Positions 26,708 through 36,112 of a stretch of DNA of 64,000 nt are shown piece after piece; within the stretch, counting starts at the first letter, position 1, and each line of letters opens with the position of its first letter. The notes beneath the pieces were generated by a model. The model worked only from the letters and a program-made list of their open reading frames with translations, made no database searches and was not told the origin of the DNA. Origin of the DNA: Cyclobacterium sp. 1_MG-2023 (GTDB taxonomy: Bacteria > Bacteroidota > Bacteroidia > Cytophagales > Cyclobacteriaceae); the NCBI RefSeq assembly GCF_030546805.1, contig NZ_JAUOPC010000007.1:186001-250000 (forward strand), in the 5' to 3' direction. A program made the translations under genes and the position numbers.

Positions 26708-27865
26708 ATGCCGAAAATCTTGATAATTGATGATGAAAGGGTCATCAGGTCCACACTTAAGGAAATTCTCGAGTACGAAAAGTACGAAATACATGAAGCA
26801 GAGGATGGTGCAAAAGGTCTCGAAATGCTAAAAAAAGAGGATTTTGATTTGGTTCTTTGCGATATCAAAATGCCCAAAATGGATGGCATGGAAGTTCTTT
26901 CCAAAGCAGCAGAACTAAGCAAACAACCTCAGTTTATCATGATTTCAGCCCATGGTTCTATAGAAACTGCCGTAGAAGCAACTAAGAAAGGCGCCTTCGA
27001 CTTTATCCCCAAACCTCCTGATTTAAATCGGCTGTTGCTAACAGTGAGGAATGCTTTGGACAAAAAAGAATTGGTACAAGAAACCAAAGTGTTGAAGAAA
27101 AAGCTTTCAAAGAAGCTAGACATGGTGGGTGAGTCCAAAGCTATTGCTATTGTGAAAGAAACCATAGAAAAAGTAGCTCCTACCGATGCCAGAGTTTTGA
27201 TTACCGGACCAAATGGCACGGGAAAAGAGTTGGTATCTCATTGGATTCATCAAAAAAGCAATAGAGAGAAAGCGCCATTTATTGCTGTCAATTGTGCCGC
27301 AATACCGGCTGAATTAATTGAAAGTGAGCTGTTCGGCCATGAGAAAGGAGCCTTTACCTCAGCAAACAAACAGCGGCAGGGGAAATTTGAACAAGCCAAT
27401 GGCGGAACACTGTTTCTCGATGAAATTGGTGACATGAGTCTTTCGGCACAAGCAAAGGTACTCAGGGCGTTACAAGAGCACAAAATCACTCGTGTTGGCG
27501 GTGACAAAGACATTAAGGTGAATGTCCGGGTACTGGCAGCTACCAATAAAAACCTAAAGAATGAAATATCTGAAGGCAATTTCAGAGAAGACCTCTACCA
27601 TAGAATTAGCGTCATACTTATACAAGTTCCCCCATTAAAGGACAGAAGCGATGACATACCATTGCTAGTAGACAAATTCTTGGGAGACATTGCCGCTGAA
27701 TATGGTACCACTAAAAAAGAAATAGATAAGGAAGCCATTCAAAAGCTACAAGAATTTCCTTGGACTGGAAATATCCGAGAGCTTAGAAATGTAATCGAAA
27801 GACTGGTAATTCTTGGCGGCAAGAGTATCTCTGCAGATGACATTAAAAAGTATGCAGATTATTAA
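26708..27865 (+). CDS. NtrC-family response regulator lacking the DNA-binding domain
   Basis: Receiver domain 1-118 with the phospho-acceptor Asp52 (LVLCDIKMPKMDG), acidic DD at 8-9 and Lys102 (IPKP). Then a sigma-54-activator AAA+ domain: Walker A GPNGTGKE (167-174), Walker B TLFLDEIGD (234-242), arginine-finger region FREDLYHRIS and WTGNIRELRN (352-361). Two oddities: the sigma-54-contacting loop reads GAFTSA (214-219) instead of GAFTGA, and the protein stops at 385, right after the AAA+ domain, with no Fis-type helix-turn-helix. Typical NtrC proteins have about 470 residues. It lies just after rnpB with no histidine kinase nearby. Confidence 0.9.
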   Translation: MPKILIIDDERVIRSTLKEILEYEKYEIHEAEDGAKGLEMLKKEDFDLVLCDIKMPKMDGMEVLSKAAELSKQPQFIMISAHGSIETAVEATKKGAFDFIPKPPDLNRLLLTVRNALDKKELVQETKVLKKKLSKKLDMVGESKAIAIVKETIEKVAPTDARVLITGPNGTGKELVSHWIHQKSNREKAPFIAVNCAAIPAELIESELFGHEKGAFTSANKQRQGKFEQANGGTLFLDEIGDMSLSAQAKVLRALQEHKITRVGGDKDIKVNVRVLAATNKNLKNEISEGNFREDLYHRISVILIQVPPLKDRSDDIPLLVDKFLGDIAAEYGTTKKEIDKEAIQKLQEFPWTGNIRELRNVIERLVILGGKSISADDIKKYADY

Positions 27866-27880
27866 TCAACCGCTTTGCTC

Positions 27881-27997
27881 TTAACCATTTGCTTCTACAT
27901 TCCCTGTCTTCGCATAAGCCGGACAGGGTTTGCTTGAAGCACATGAAGACAATACCAAAATCGCACAAGCCACCAAAATTGTCATTAAAGTTTTCAT
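27881..27997 (-). CDS. Small lipoprotein, 38 residues
   Basis: A short gene read directly from the minus strand: ATG at 27997, TAA ending at 27881. The peptide starts MKTLMTILVACAILVLSSC with a lipobox LSSC (Cys19), then ASSKPCPAYAKTGNVEANG. Signal peptide plus about 20 mature residues with a KPCPAY motif matches very small Bacteroidota lipoproteins of the KPCPAY type that I recall from related genomes; function unknown. It is convergent with the response regulator gene. Confidence 0.6.
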   Translation of the reverse strand: MKTLMTILVACAILVLSSCASSKPCPAYAKTGNVEANG

Positions 27998-28052
27998 AAT
28001 TTTTTCTAAAAGATTTAAGTCAAATATGTACAAATACTAAATAAATACAAAA

Positions 28053-29048
28053 TTAATTGATCATTAAATTACAGCCTCTTGTTTCACTATTGTCCATTCT
28101 CCCTAAAACAGTGAAGCTACCGTCCTCATTTTTAACACCCAAGTCTTCTGTTTCAATAAAGGAGCAAGAGTGAAAATTGGCCAAATCTATTACATTAATG
28201 GCTCCCGAAGTTCCGGAGGTGTAAGCAAAAGGATCGTATACATCCCTGATCAAAACCCTCATAAATGGAGAGCACCAAAATTTACCTCCCCCGGGGGAAT
28301 AAGCCTGAGACATAAGCTCAGTCATTCCATATTCCGAATGGATATGCTTTACATTAAATGCACTACTAAGAACCTTGTGCACTTCCTCTCTGATCATTTC
28401 CTTTCTCCTGCCTTTCATCCCTCCCGTTTCCATAACGATCAAATCGCCGAAATCCGCATGACCATTTATCTTTTCAGCCAAATCCAAGAGAGCAAAAGTC
28501 ACACCAAGCAATAAGGTTTTTCTTCCATCTTTTTGTAACTCACCCATTTTGTCCAATAAAGCCTCATGTTCATACAAGTAAAAACCCGAATGAACAGATT
28601 TGCTTTTTTGTATAAAATGCGCCGCCATGTCCACCAAAGAACTGCCTTCCCTTTCCAGATAAGAAGGAAGCAAGGCCAATACATGAAAGTTTTCTAATGA
28701 ACCATAGACTGATTCAAAATTATTGACGCAGTGTTCCAAATAAAAATCTTTAGAATATATATAATGGCGGCTGTTTTCCTGTCCTGTCGTTCCACTGCTC
28801 GAATACCATCCGTTAAACAAGGCTTCAGACCCTGAGATTACCTTAGCTGTCTTGAACATTCCTATGGGAAGAAAGGGTATGGCATTGACTTCAGTGATGG
28901 CTTGAGGCCTAATCCCCCTTGCTTCTAGGTACTTTTGGTAAATTTTATTATGGGTCGACTGAAACAAAAATGAATCCATCGCCAGGGCATCAAAATCATC
29001 AATTTTCCCTGTTTTAATTTTTTCACTAAAACTTTTAAAAGAATTCAT
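28053..29048 (-). CDS. LuxE-type acyl-protein synthetase-like enzyme
   Basis: A 331-residue adenylate-forming protein of the LuxE/acyl-protein synthetase family, related to phenylacetate-CoA ligases. Seen: the P-loop-like SSSGTTGQ at about 83-90, PSYLEREGSSLVDM near 130-143, METGGMKGR near 207-215, and EYGMTELMSQAYS near 240-252. LuxE activates fatty acids as acyl-AMP and passes the acyl group to a protein cysteine. There are no LuxC/LuxD or reductase genes here, so this is a stand-alone homologue with unknown acyl substrate. It is divergent from a lipoprotein gene. Confidence 0.82.
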   Translation of the reverse strand: MNSFKSFSEKIKTGKIDDFDALAMDSFLFQSTHNKIYQKYLEARGIRPQAITEVNAIPFLPIGMFKTAKVISGSEALFNGWYSSSGTTGQENSRHYIYSKDFYLEHCVNNFESVYGSLENFHVLALLPSYLEREGSSLVDMAAHFIQKSKSVHSGFYLYEHEALLDKMGELQKDGRKTLLLGVTFALLDLAEKINGHADFGDLIVMETGGMKGRRKEMIREEVHKVLSSAFNVKHIHSEYGMTELMSQAYSPGGGKFWCSPFMRVLIRDVYDPFAYTSGTSGAINVIDLANFHSCSFIETEDLGVKNEDGSFTVLGRMDNSETRGCNLMIN

Positions 29049-29125
29049 CGTTATTTTATGGTAAAACCCAAATTTTGATCATTTTTACATTCAAAGAGGC
29101 GGAAGTGTAAAATTACGGATTACCT

Positions 29126-29797
29126 ATGAAGTTAAAAAATCACACCATCATTACCCTACTCCTACTTTCAGTTTGGGTTGGATGCATTTCCCCACCGGAA
29201 GATTTCCCTACGGTGCCACAGATTGATTTCAATAATTTGGAGTTTGTCCAAACTTCAGGATCCGATTCTTTAATTATCACACTAGATTTCCGAGATGCTG
29301 AAGGAGATTTGGGGCTAAACGCCACAGATATATATCCTCCATTTAACGAGCTCACCTACATTACCGATGATGCCGGGCAATTCATTACTTATAGTGAACG
29401 CCCGGAAGATGCACCGGATTTCAACAATAGAGATTGGGTGATATTTCCTCTAATCAACAACCAAGAAATCAAAGACACCTTATGGGTCGCAGAAAACGAG
29501 GATTATTATAATATTTTAGTTAAATTTTTTATAAAAAGAGGAGGCAATTATACGGAGTTCAATTGGTCAGACCCTCCTTATTTCACCACTTTCAACGGGC
29601 GGTTTCCTAGGATGCTTGAAGAAGAGCAACAACGTGCCATAGAAGGAGAAATCAGGTATTCAATGTTATCTTTAGGCTGGAACAGTGTTTTTAGAAATGA
29701 CACCTTAAAACTGGAAATAAAAGTAAAAGACCGGGCATTGAATGAAAGTAATGTTGTCTCCACACCTGACTTTACCCTTTCACAGATAGAACGCTAA
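29126..29797 (+). CDS. Hypothetical lipoprotein
   Basis: A 223-residue exported protein with a signal peptide ending in VWVGC (Cys about 19). It carries a segment TLDFRDAEGDLGL typical of Bacteroidota Ig-like or cadherin-like surface proteins, in which the acidic D-x-E-G-D-x-G loop may bind calcium. The rest is beta-rich by composition. I recognise no enzyme motif. Neighbours give no functional hint: it is divergent from the LuxE-like gene and convergent with the E1 dehydrogenase gene. Confidence 0.75.
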   Translation: MKLKNHTIITLLLLSVWVGCISPPEDFPTVPQIDFNNLEFVQTSGSDSLIITLDFRDAEGDLGLNATDIYPPFNELTYITDDAGQFITYSERPEDAPDFNNRDWVIFPLINNQEIKDTLWVAENEDYYNILVKFFIKRGGNYTEFNWSDPPYFTTFNGRFPRMLEEEQQRAIEGEIRYSMLSLGWNSVFRNDTLKLEIKVKDRALNESNVVSTPDFTLSQIER

Positions 29798-29911
29798 TTA
29801 CCATCCCCCTCATAGTGTAATGAATGGTTGCTGTTGTTAATTTAGCAACATTATTTTCTATGGATAAAACCCCATTTCATTTAGGGTTAATCATAAAGTT
29901 GATAAAATCGA

Positions 29912-32332
29912 TCAGTAAATATCCGGGAATCTTTTTGGATCTGCTTCACTCATGACCGAATAGACCTTTTCCACCACATCATCAATACTTGGTTTAGAAA
30001 AATAATCTCCATCGGATGAGTAGGCAGGGCGATGCTCTTTAGCTGAAAGGGTGATGGGTTGAGAATCAAGATAATAATACGCATTTTGCTTTTCCAAAAC
30101 CTGTTGCATCATGTACGCAGAAGCTCCTCCGGGAACATCTTCATCTGCAAAGATAACCCGATTGGTTTTCTTGATTGAATTCAAAATCACCTCGTCCAAA
30201 TCAAATGGAACCAAGGTCTGAACATCGATCACCTCTACATATATCCCAATATTAAAAAGTTGTTTGGCAGCATCCATCACAATCCTACACATCGAACCAT
30301 ACGTAACGACTGTAATGTCCTTCCCTTCCTGAAGTATTTCTGCCTTACCCAAGGCCACTTTAAATGTCCCAATATTAGAAGGCATCTTTTCTTTTAACCG
30401 GTACCCATTCAGGGATTCAATAACTATGGCAGGCTGGTCTGCCTCTAGCAAGGTGTTGTACATCCCGGCTGCTTGGGTCATGTTTCTGGGCACGCACAAT
30501 AATATCCCCCTAAGACTCCCTAAAATCATGCTTATAGGAGACCCGGAATGCCATACTCCTTCAAGTCTATGTCCTCTGGTTCGTATTATTAGAGGGGCTT
30601 TTTGCCCTCCTTTGGTTCTATAATGTAAACATGCCAAATCATCAGACAAAGTCATCAGGGCATAGACAAGATAATCCAAATACTGAACCTCCGTGATTGG
30701 CCTTAACCCCCTTAAGGCAGCACCGATTCCCTGACCTATAATGGTCACTTCCCGAATACCGGTATCCGTCACCCGAAGCGGTCCATGTTTGGCTTGCAAT
30801 CCGGCAAATGCTTGGTTCACATCTCCAATCTTTCCAACATCCTCCCCAATAACAAAAACCCTGGGATCTCTGCTAAGGATTGCATCAAAACATGCTTTTA
30901 ATACCTCACGACCATCCAAAAGTTCCGGTTTGTCCGGATAGCTTACCTCGACGGGAGCAATCGCCTCCACCCTGAATGCTGATTCACTATATTGATGGCT
31001 TGAATACCTGTCTTCATTCAATTCGTGCTGGGTCTTATACCAACTCTGAAGCCTAAGTTTTACCTCCAAAGGTTCATTCCTCACCAATAACAAGGCTTTT
31101 CGAACTGTACTAATAACATCCATCCTTACCGGATTTAAAGTACGTTTGAGTTCCCCTGCCATTTGGATAAGCTCACTGCTATCTTTTATTTTTTTTGCCA
31201 AATCATTTAGCAGACCAACAGCTTCCTCTAATTCTGTGCGAATGGTAGCAGTAAAGGCTTTCCATGCCTTGTCTTTGCTTTCTTTGACAAGTTGTTTCGT
31301 CTCACCTTCTATTTGTTCCAGCTCCTCTTCGGAAGCAATTTTATTTTCTAAAATATATTCCTTGAACTTAACAATGCAGTCATGTTCTGCTTCCCAAGCA
31401 AGCCTCTCTTTGCTTTTGTACCGTTCATGTGAACCGGAAGTTGAGTGTCCTTGAGGCTGTGTCATACCTTTGACATGCACCAGTACAGGAATATGTTTTT
31501 CTCTAGCCAATTTATTGGCCCTACCGTAAGCATTTACCAGACCAATATAATCCCAGCCATTCACGACCAGAATCTCATAGCCTTTTTCTTCGTTATCTCT
31601 TTTAAATCCCGCTAAGACTGCTGAAATGCTCGCCTTTGTCACCTGCAGATCATTGGTTACAGAAATACCGTACTCATCGTCCCAAACAGAAATCACCATG
31701 GGCACTTGTAGTACTCCCCCTGCATTAAAGGTTTCAAAAAACATTCCTTCTGCAGTAGACGCATTCCCTATAGTACCCCAGGCCACTTCATTTCCCTTAT
31801 CAGAAAAAGTGCTCATGTCATGAAGAGCTGCATTTTCTCTATATAGCTTAGAAGCATAGGCAAGCCCTAACAACTTAGGCATTTGGGCTGCTGTAGGTGA
31901 AATATCAGCTGTGGAATTTTTCATTTTCATCAGGTTCTTCCACGACCCATCTTCATTCAACGACCTGGTGGCAAAATGAGCATTCATTAAACGACCTCCA
32001 CTCGCAGGCTCAGCTTTTATATCTGTATGGGCGTATAATTGAGCAAAATACTCTTGAATGCTCAGCTCTCCCATGGCAAATAGCAGGGTTTGGTCTCTGT
32101 AATAACCTGACCTAAAATCTCCCATCTTAAAAAATTTAGCCATAGCTACCTGAGCCAACTCCTTCCCATCCCCATAAACGCCAAATTTGGCTTTACCCAT
32201 AAACACCTCTTTTCTTACCGTCAATGAGGCATGCCTACTGATCATGACCATTCTATAGTCATTCAAGACACTTTCCACATCCAAAGTAGATGCAATTTCT
32301 TTTGTAAGAGTTGGTAGATATTCAGTGTTCAT
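29912..32332 (-). CDS. Fused alpha/beta E1 of a 2-oxoacid dehydrogenase complex
   Basis: Thiamine-diphosphate-dependent E1, probably of the branched-chain 2-oxoacid dehydrogenase type: decarboxylates a 2-oxoacid and loads the acyl group on E2 lipoate. The alpha half is about 1-430 (GNASTAEGMFFET in the ThDP region, near 196-208) and the beta half about 470-806 (GEDVGKIGDVNQAFAGL, TDTGIREVTIIGQGIGAAL, FADEDVPGGASAYMMQQV). Alpha and beta are separate genes in most bacteria; the fusion is common in Bacteroidota. A TTG codon precedes the ATG at 32332, which is used here. No E2 or E3 gene is adjacent. A good promoter lies just upstream. Confidence 0.92.
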   Translation of the reverse strand: MNTEYLPTLTKEIASTLDVESVLNDYRMVMISRHASLTVRKEVFMGKAKFGVYGDGKELAQVAMAKFFKMGDFRSGYYRDQTLLFAMGELSIQEYFAQLYAHTDIKAEPASGGRLMNAHFATRSLNEDGSWKNLMKMKNSTADISPTAAQMPKLLGLAYASKLYRENAALHDMSTFSDKGNEVAWGTIGNASTAEGMFFETFNAGGVLQVPMVISVWDDEYGISVTNDLQVTKASISAVLAGFKRDNEEKGYEILVVNGWDYIGLVNAYGRANKLAREKHIPVLVHVKGMTQPQGHSTSGSHERYKSKERLAWEAEHDCIVKFKEYILENKIASEEELEQIEGETKQLVKESKDKAWKAFTATIRTELEEAVGLLNDLAKKIKDSSELIQMAGELKRTLNPVRMDVISTVRKALLLVRNEPLEVKLRLQSWYKTQHELNEDRYSSHQYSESAFRVEAIAPVEVSYPDKPELLDGREVLKACFDAILSRDPRVFVIGEDVGKIGDVNQAFAGLQAKHGPLRVTDTGIREVTIIGQGIGAALRGLRPITEVQYLDYLVYALMTLSDDLACLHYRTKGGQKAPLIIRTRGHRLEGVWHSGSPISMILGSLRGILLCVPRNMTQAAGMYNTLLEADQPAIVIESLNGYRLKEKMPSNIGTFKVALGKAEILQEGKDITVVTYGSMCRIVMDAAKQLFNIGIYVEVIDVQTLVPFDLDEVILNSIKKTNRVIFADEDVPGGASAYMMQQVLEKQNAYYYLDSQPITLSAKEHRPAYSSDGDYFSKPSIDDVVEKVYSVMSEADPKRFPDIY

Positions 32333-32371
32333 CAATTACGCCATTTTCTTCATATGAAAATCCTAGGATTT

Positions 32372-32402
32372 CAAAAATACACATTTTTTGGTGTTATCCC
32401 AA
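32372..32402 (-). promoter_or_regulatory. Promoter for the E1 dehydrogenase gene
   Basis: Minus-strand TTGG (32402-32399), a 19-nt spacer, then TATTTTTG (32379-32372), matching TAnnTTTG. It predicts a leader of about 35 nt before the ATG. Confidence 0.5.
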
Positions 32403-32622
32403 TTTATAAGAGGAGCTAAAATGAATTAAAAACAATAATATTTTGAATTTTACTACAATTCACCCTTAAAAAAGAATATTATTTTGATTTTATAATAAAA
32501 ATACCTTCATTTAATAGCTCATCGACTAAATTTTAATTACCTAACCCTCAATCATAGACAATAAAGTCTATTTCAATTATTAAAATAGGAAGAAAACAAT
32601 ATTTAATTTATTCCATCAATCA

Positions 32623-32654
32623 TTTTCCTTGGAAGTAATCCCTGATTATATTTG
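32623..32654 (+). promoter_or_regulatory. Candidate promoter for ald
   Basis: TATATTTG (32647-32654) fits TAnnTTTG, with an imperfect TTTT upstream element 20 nt away. It predicts a leader of roughly 25 nt before the ald ATG. The rest of the 350-bp divergent spacer (32333-32683) is AT-rich with no gene. Confidence 0.4.
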
Positions 32655-32683
32655 ATTAATTCGTTCACTTTAAAGCTACTACT

Positions 32684-33805
32684 ATGCGCATCGCTGTTCC
32701 AAAAGAGATAAAAAACAATGAAAACAGAGTGGCACTAACCCCCGCAGGTGCTCAAGAATTCACCAAAAATGGGCATCAAGTATTTATTCAGGAATCAGCA
32801 GGGCTAGGCAGTGGGTTTCCTGACCAAGCCTACAAAAATGCCGGTGCAACGATTATCCCTACAATTGAAGAAACTTATAGCAAAGGGGAAATGATCATGA
32901 AAGTCAAAGAACCCATTGAACCCGAATACTCCCTTATCCAGGAAAATCAGTTGCTTTTTACCTACTTTCATTTTGCTTCAAATAAACCACTCACAGAAGC
33001 AATGATCAAAAGTAAAGCCATCTGCCTGGCTTACGAAACGGTAGAAAAGGAAGATAAAACACTCCCCTTACTTATTCCAATGTCAGAGGTCGCAGGAAGG
33101 ATGTCGGTTCAAAAAGGGGCCAATTATTTGGAAAAACCGCTGGGAGGTAGAGGGATTTTATTGGGTGGTGTTCCTGGAACCTTACCTGCCAAAGTACTGA
33201 TTTTAGGAGGTGGGATTGTAGGCACTCAAGCCGCTTGGATGGCTTCAGGGCTTGGAGCAGATGTTATTATCTTAGACGTATCCCTTTCCAGAATGCGTCA
33301 CCTGTCTACGGTCATGCCCAAAAACGTAAAAACAATGATGTCCAATGAGTTTAACATTAGACATCTAATCAAAAATGCTGACCTAATTATTGGCGCAGTG
33401 TTGATCCCCGGGGCTAAAGCACCTCACCTGATCACAAGAGACATGCTCAAAGAAATGCTTCCCGGGACGGTTCTCGTGGACGTAGCTGTGGACCAAGGCG
33501 GCTGTATTGAAACCTGTAAACCCACCACCCATGAAGACCCAACCTATACCATTGATGGCGTACTGCATTACTGCGTGGCAAATATGCCGGGAGCTGTCCC
33601 CTACACCTCCACCTTGGCTCTGACCAATGCCACTTTACCTTATGCCATGGAGTTAGCACAGAAAGGTTGGCAAGAAGCCTGTGATAAATACCCCGAACTC
33701 CACCATGGCTTTAACATAATAAAAGGCGATATTGTCTATGAGGCTGTAGCAGAAACTTTTAACCTTCCCTATGTTCCGGTTAGTTATTACCTAAACCACC
33801 ATTAA
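32684..33805 (+). CDS. ald: Alanine dehydrogenase
   Basis: Catalyses reversible oxidative deamination of L-alanine to pyruvate and ammonia with NAD. Seen: the N-terminal signature VPKEIKNNENRVALTPAG (residues 5-22), EKPLGGRGILLGGVPG near 149-164, NAD-binding ILGGGIVGTQAAWMA near 170-184, and VDVAVDQGGCIET near 265-277. Length 373 matches the family. It stands as a single gene with its own promoter, divergent from the E1 dehydrogenase gene. Confidence 0.96.
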   Translation: MRIAVPKEIKNNENRVALTPAGAQEFTKNGHQVFIQESAGLGSGFPDQAYKNAGATIIPTIEETYSKGEMIMKVKEPIEPEYSLIQENQLLFTYFHFASNKPLTEAMIKSKAICLAYETVEKEDKTLPLLIPMSEVAGRMSVQKGANYLEKPLGGRGILLGGVPGTLPAKVLILGGGIVGTQAAWMASGLGADVIILDVSLSRMRHLSTVMPKNVKTMMSNEFNIRHLIKNADLIIGAVLIPGAKAPHLITRDMLKEMLPGTVLVDVAVDQGGCIETCKPTTHEDPTYTIDGVLHYCVANMPGAVPYTSTLALTNATLPYAMELAQKGWQEACDKYPELHHGFNIIKGDIVYEAVAETFNLPYVPVSYYLNHH

Positions 33806-33928
33806 CATTTTCATGAAAAAAGTTTTTTAGGAAAAACATGACTTTAATCAGTACCCCTGCTTTTTGTCATCATATTATCTTGGTTGAAGTATAGGGAATT
33901 TTGCACCACAAATCAACTTAATGTGGCA

Positions 33929-35266
33929 ATGACAAATCCCTCCCTTATTAAAAAATACAATGTACCTGCTCCCAGATATACTTCCTACCCAACTGTCCCA
34001 CATTGGGGAAATGATGTTAAACCTTCAAATTGGGCTGCATTATTTCTCAAGGCCTATAAGGATTTCGGACCCAAAGAAGGTATAAGCTTATACATCCACC
34101 TCCCCTATTGTGAAAGCCTATGTACCTATTGTGGCTGCAACAAAAGAATTACAAAAAACCACAATGTCGAACTCTCTTATATAACCGCAGTGATGAAAGA
34201 GTGGGACATGTATGTTGACCTACTGGATGAAAAACCAAAACTCGCAGGCATTCATTTGGGAGGCGGAACACCTACATTCTTTTCTCCTTCTTCTCTCTGG
34301 GTATTAATCAACCACATTATCCAAAATTCTAATCAAACCGATACCTATGAATTCAGCTTTGAAGGACATCCCAACAATACAAGCAAAGAACATTTAGAAA
34401 CCTTAGCAGGCTTTGGGTTCAACAGGGTAAGTTATGGCATCCAGGACTTTGATAGTAAAGTTCAAATGGCCATTCACAGGCTTCAACCCTATAAAAAGGT
34501 GAAAAAAGTAACCGAGGAAAGCAGAGCATTAGGCTATAACTCCATAAATTTTGACCTTATTTATGGCCTACCGCATCAGACTTTGGAAACCTTAAAAGAC
34601 ACCTTCCAAAAAACGAAAGCCCTCATGCCGGAGCGAATTGCTTTTTATAGCTACGCCCATTTGCCTTCAGTTTTTCCTGCCCAAAAATCATTTGAAAAGC
34701 ACCTCCCAAATGAAGAAGAAAAAAGAAAGCTATATGAGCAAGGAAAAATGTGGCTCAAAGATATGGGCTATGAAGAAATTGGCATGGACCATTTTGCCTT
34801 AAAAGGAGATCCACTTCTTGAAGCCAAGTCAAACCGAACCTTGCACAGGAATTTTATGGGCTACACCACCTCACCTTCAAAAATACTTTTAGGCTTGGGC
34901 TGTAGTGCCATCTCTGATGTCTATTATGCCTATGGTCAAAATGACAAAAAGATTGAGGCTTACTCCAAAAAAATATGGGAAAATGAATTCCCAATAATAA
35001 AAGGACATACGCAAAAAGAAAGTGATCTATGTTCTAAATCCTTTATTATGAGCTTGATTTGCAACCATACCGCATCTTGGAAACAAGGGAGCAAGATCCC
35101 TGATCATTTACTATCCTTTCTTAATGAAGGCTTAATTTCTTTTGACAAAGGAAACATTAACATCACCGAAGAAGGAAAACCATTTGTTAGAAATATCTGC
35201 ATGGCATTGGATCCTTACAGTCAAAATACAGAAAAAACCAGCCCTGTTTTCAGTAAAGCCATTTGA
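33929..35266 (+). CDS. hemN: Oxygen-independent coproporphyrinogen III oxidase
   Basis: Radical-SAM enzyme of heme synthesis, converting coproporphyrinogen III to protoporphyrinogen IX without oxygen. Seen: KYNVPAPRYTSYPTVPHW at the N-terminus, the Fe-S motif CESLCTYCGC (CxxxCxxC), HLGGGTPTF and SYGIQDFD, and the HemN C-terminal domain. The family's PRYTSYP N-terminus distinguishes true HemN from HemW. A TTG at 33884 is in frame, but the ATG at 33929 gives a normal 445-residue protein. The HAD phosphatase follows in the same direction. Confidence 0.94.
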   Translation: MTNPSLIKKYNVPAPRYTSYPTVPHWGNDVKPSNWAALFLKAYKDFGPKEGISLYIHLPYCESLCTYCGCNKRITKNHNVELSYITAVMKEWDMYVDLLDEKPKLAGIHLGGGTPTFFSPSSLWVLINHIIQNSNQTDTYEFSFEGHPNNTSKEHLETLAGFGFNRVSYGIQDFDSKVQMAIHRLQPYKKVKKVTEESRALGYNSINFDLIYGLPHQTLETLKDTFQKTKALMPERIAFYSYAHLPSVFPAQKSFEKHLPNEEEKRKLYEQGKMWLKDMGYEEIGMDHFALKGDPLLEAKSNRTLHRNFMGYTTSPSKILLGLGCSAISDVYYAYGQNDKKIEAYSKKIWENEFPIIKGHTQKESDLCSKSFIMSLICNHTASWKQGSKIPDHLLSFLNEGLISFDKGNINITEEGKPFVRNICMALDPYSQNTEKTSPVFSKAI

Positions 35267-35296
35267 TTGTTTATCTTCGCATCAAACATTCAATCA

Positions 35297-36112
35297 ATGA
35301 AAATAAGCGCTATTTGCACCGATATTGACGGCACACTTTTGGATAAGGGCCGACAACTTTCAGAGAGAACTTTAAAGGCTTTTGCAGCTTTGCCTGCAGA
35401 TTTCCCCGTAATCTTGGCCTCCTCTAGAATGCCCGGTGCAATGACTCATTTGCTGCAAGAGTTTAAAAGATTGGACAACCCTTTGATTTGCTATAATGGA
35501 GGCTATGTCATACGCTCCCCGCACAAGGGCTCAGAGATGGTGGATTCTACTTATATCAACCCGGACACATGCCGCAAGATAATGGAAGTGGCAGCGCAAA
35601 CACAGGTACATATCAGCCTTTATGCCGCAGACGATTGGTATGCGCCTGCCATGGATAAATGGACTGAAAAGGAAGAGATGGTTACCAAAGTAAAAGCCAC
35701 TTTAGGTAAACATCATGGGGTTATAGAAAATTGGGAAAGCGCTAAAATGGGGGCACACAAGGTAATGTGCATGGGACAGGCAGATGAAATTCAATGGCTA
35801 TACGATCAATTGCTCAATAGCCATGGCTCCTCTCTACACCTTTACCGGTCCAAAGACACTTATATTGAAATTGCACCCAAGACTATCTCTAAGGCTTCAG
35901 GCCTGCGACGGATTTTGGCTGATTACAATATCCCAATGAATGAAGTCTTGGCCTTTGGAGACAATTACAATGACATCCCACTATTGGATGAAGTGGGATA
36001 TGGAGTAGCTGTTGCCAATGCCCGTGAGGAAGTAAAAGCAGTAGCAAACGAAATCACCAGCTCAAATATCACGGACGGTGTGGCCAAAAGCATTGAGAAG
36101 CTTCTACTTTAA
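35297..36112 (+). CDS. Cof-type HAD superfamily phosphatase
   Basis: A 271-residue haloacid-dehalogenase-type phosphatase of the Cof/type IIB class, acting on small phosphorylated metabolites. Seen: motif I CTDIDGTLL (nucleophile Asp about 8), motif II ASSRM, conserved Lys in ISKASGLRRIL, and motif III FGDNYNDIPLL. An in-frame TTG directly after the hemN stop would add 10 residues; the ATG at 35297 puts motif I in the usual place. Its 3' end overlaps the convergent DUF2461 gene by 4 bp. Substrate unknown. Confidence 0.9.
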   Translation: MKISAICTDIDGTLLDKGRQLSERTLKAFAALPADFPVILASSRMPGAMTHLLQEFKRLDNPLICYNGGYVIRSPHKGSEMVDSTYINPDTCRKIMEVAAQTQVHISLYAADDWYAPAMDKWTEKEEMVTKVKATLGKHHGVIENWESAKMGAHKVMCMGQADEIQWLYDQLLNSHGSSLHLYRSKDTYIEIAPKTISKASGLRRILADYNIPMNEVLAFGDNYNDIPLLDEVGYGVAVANAREEVKAVANEITSSNITDGVAKSIEKLLL

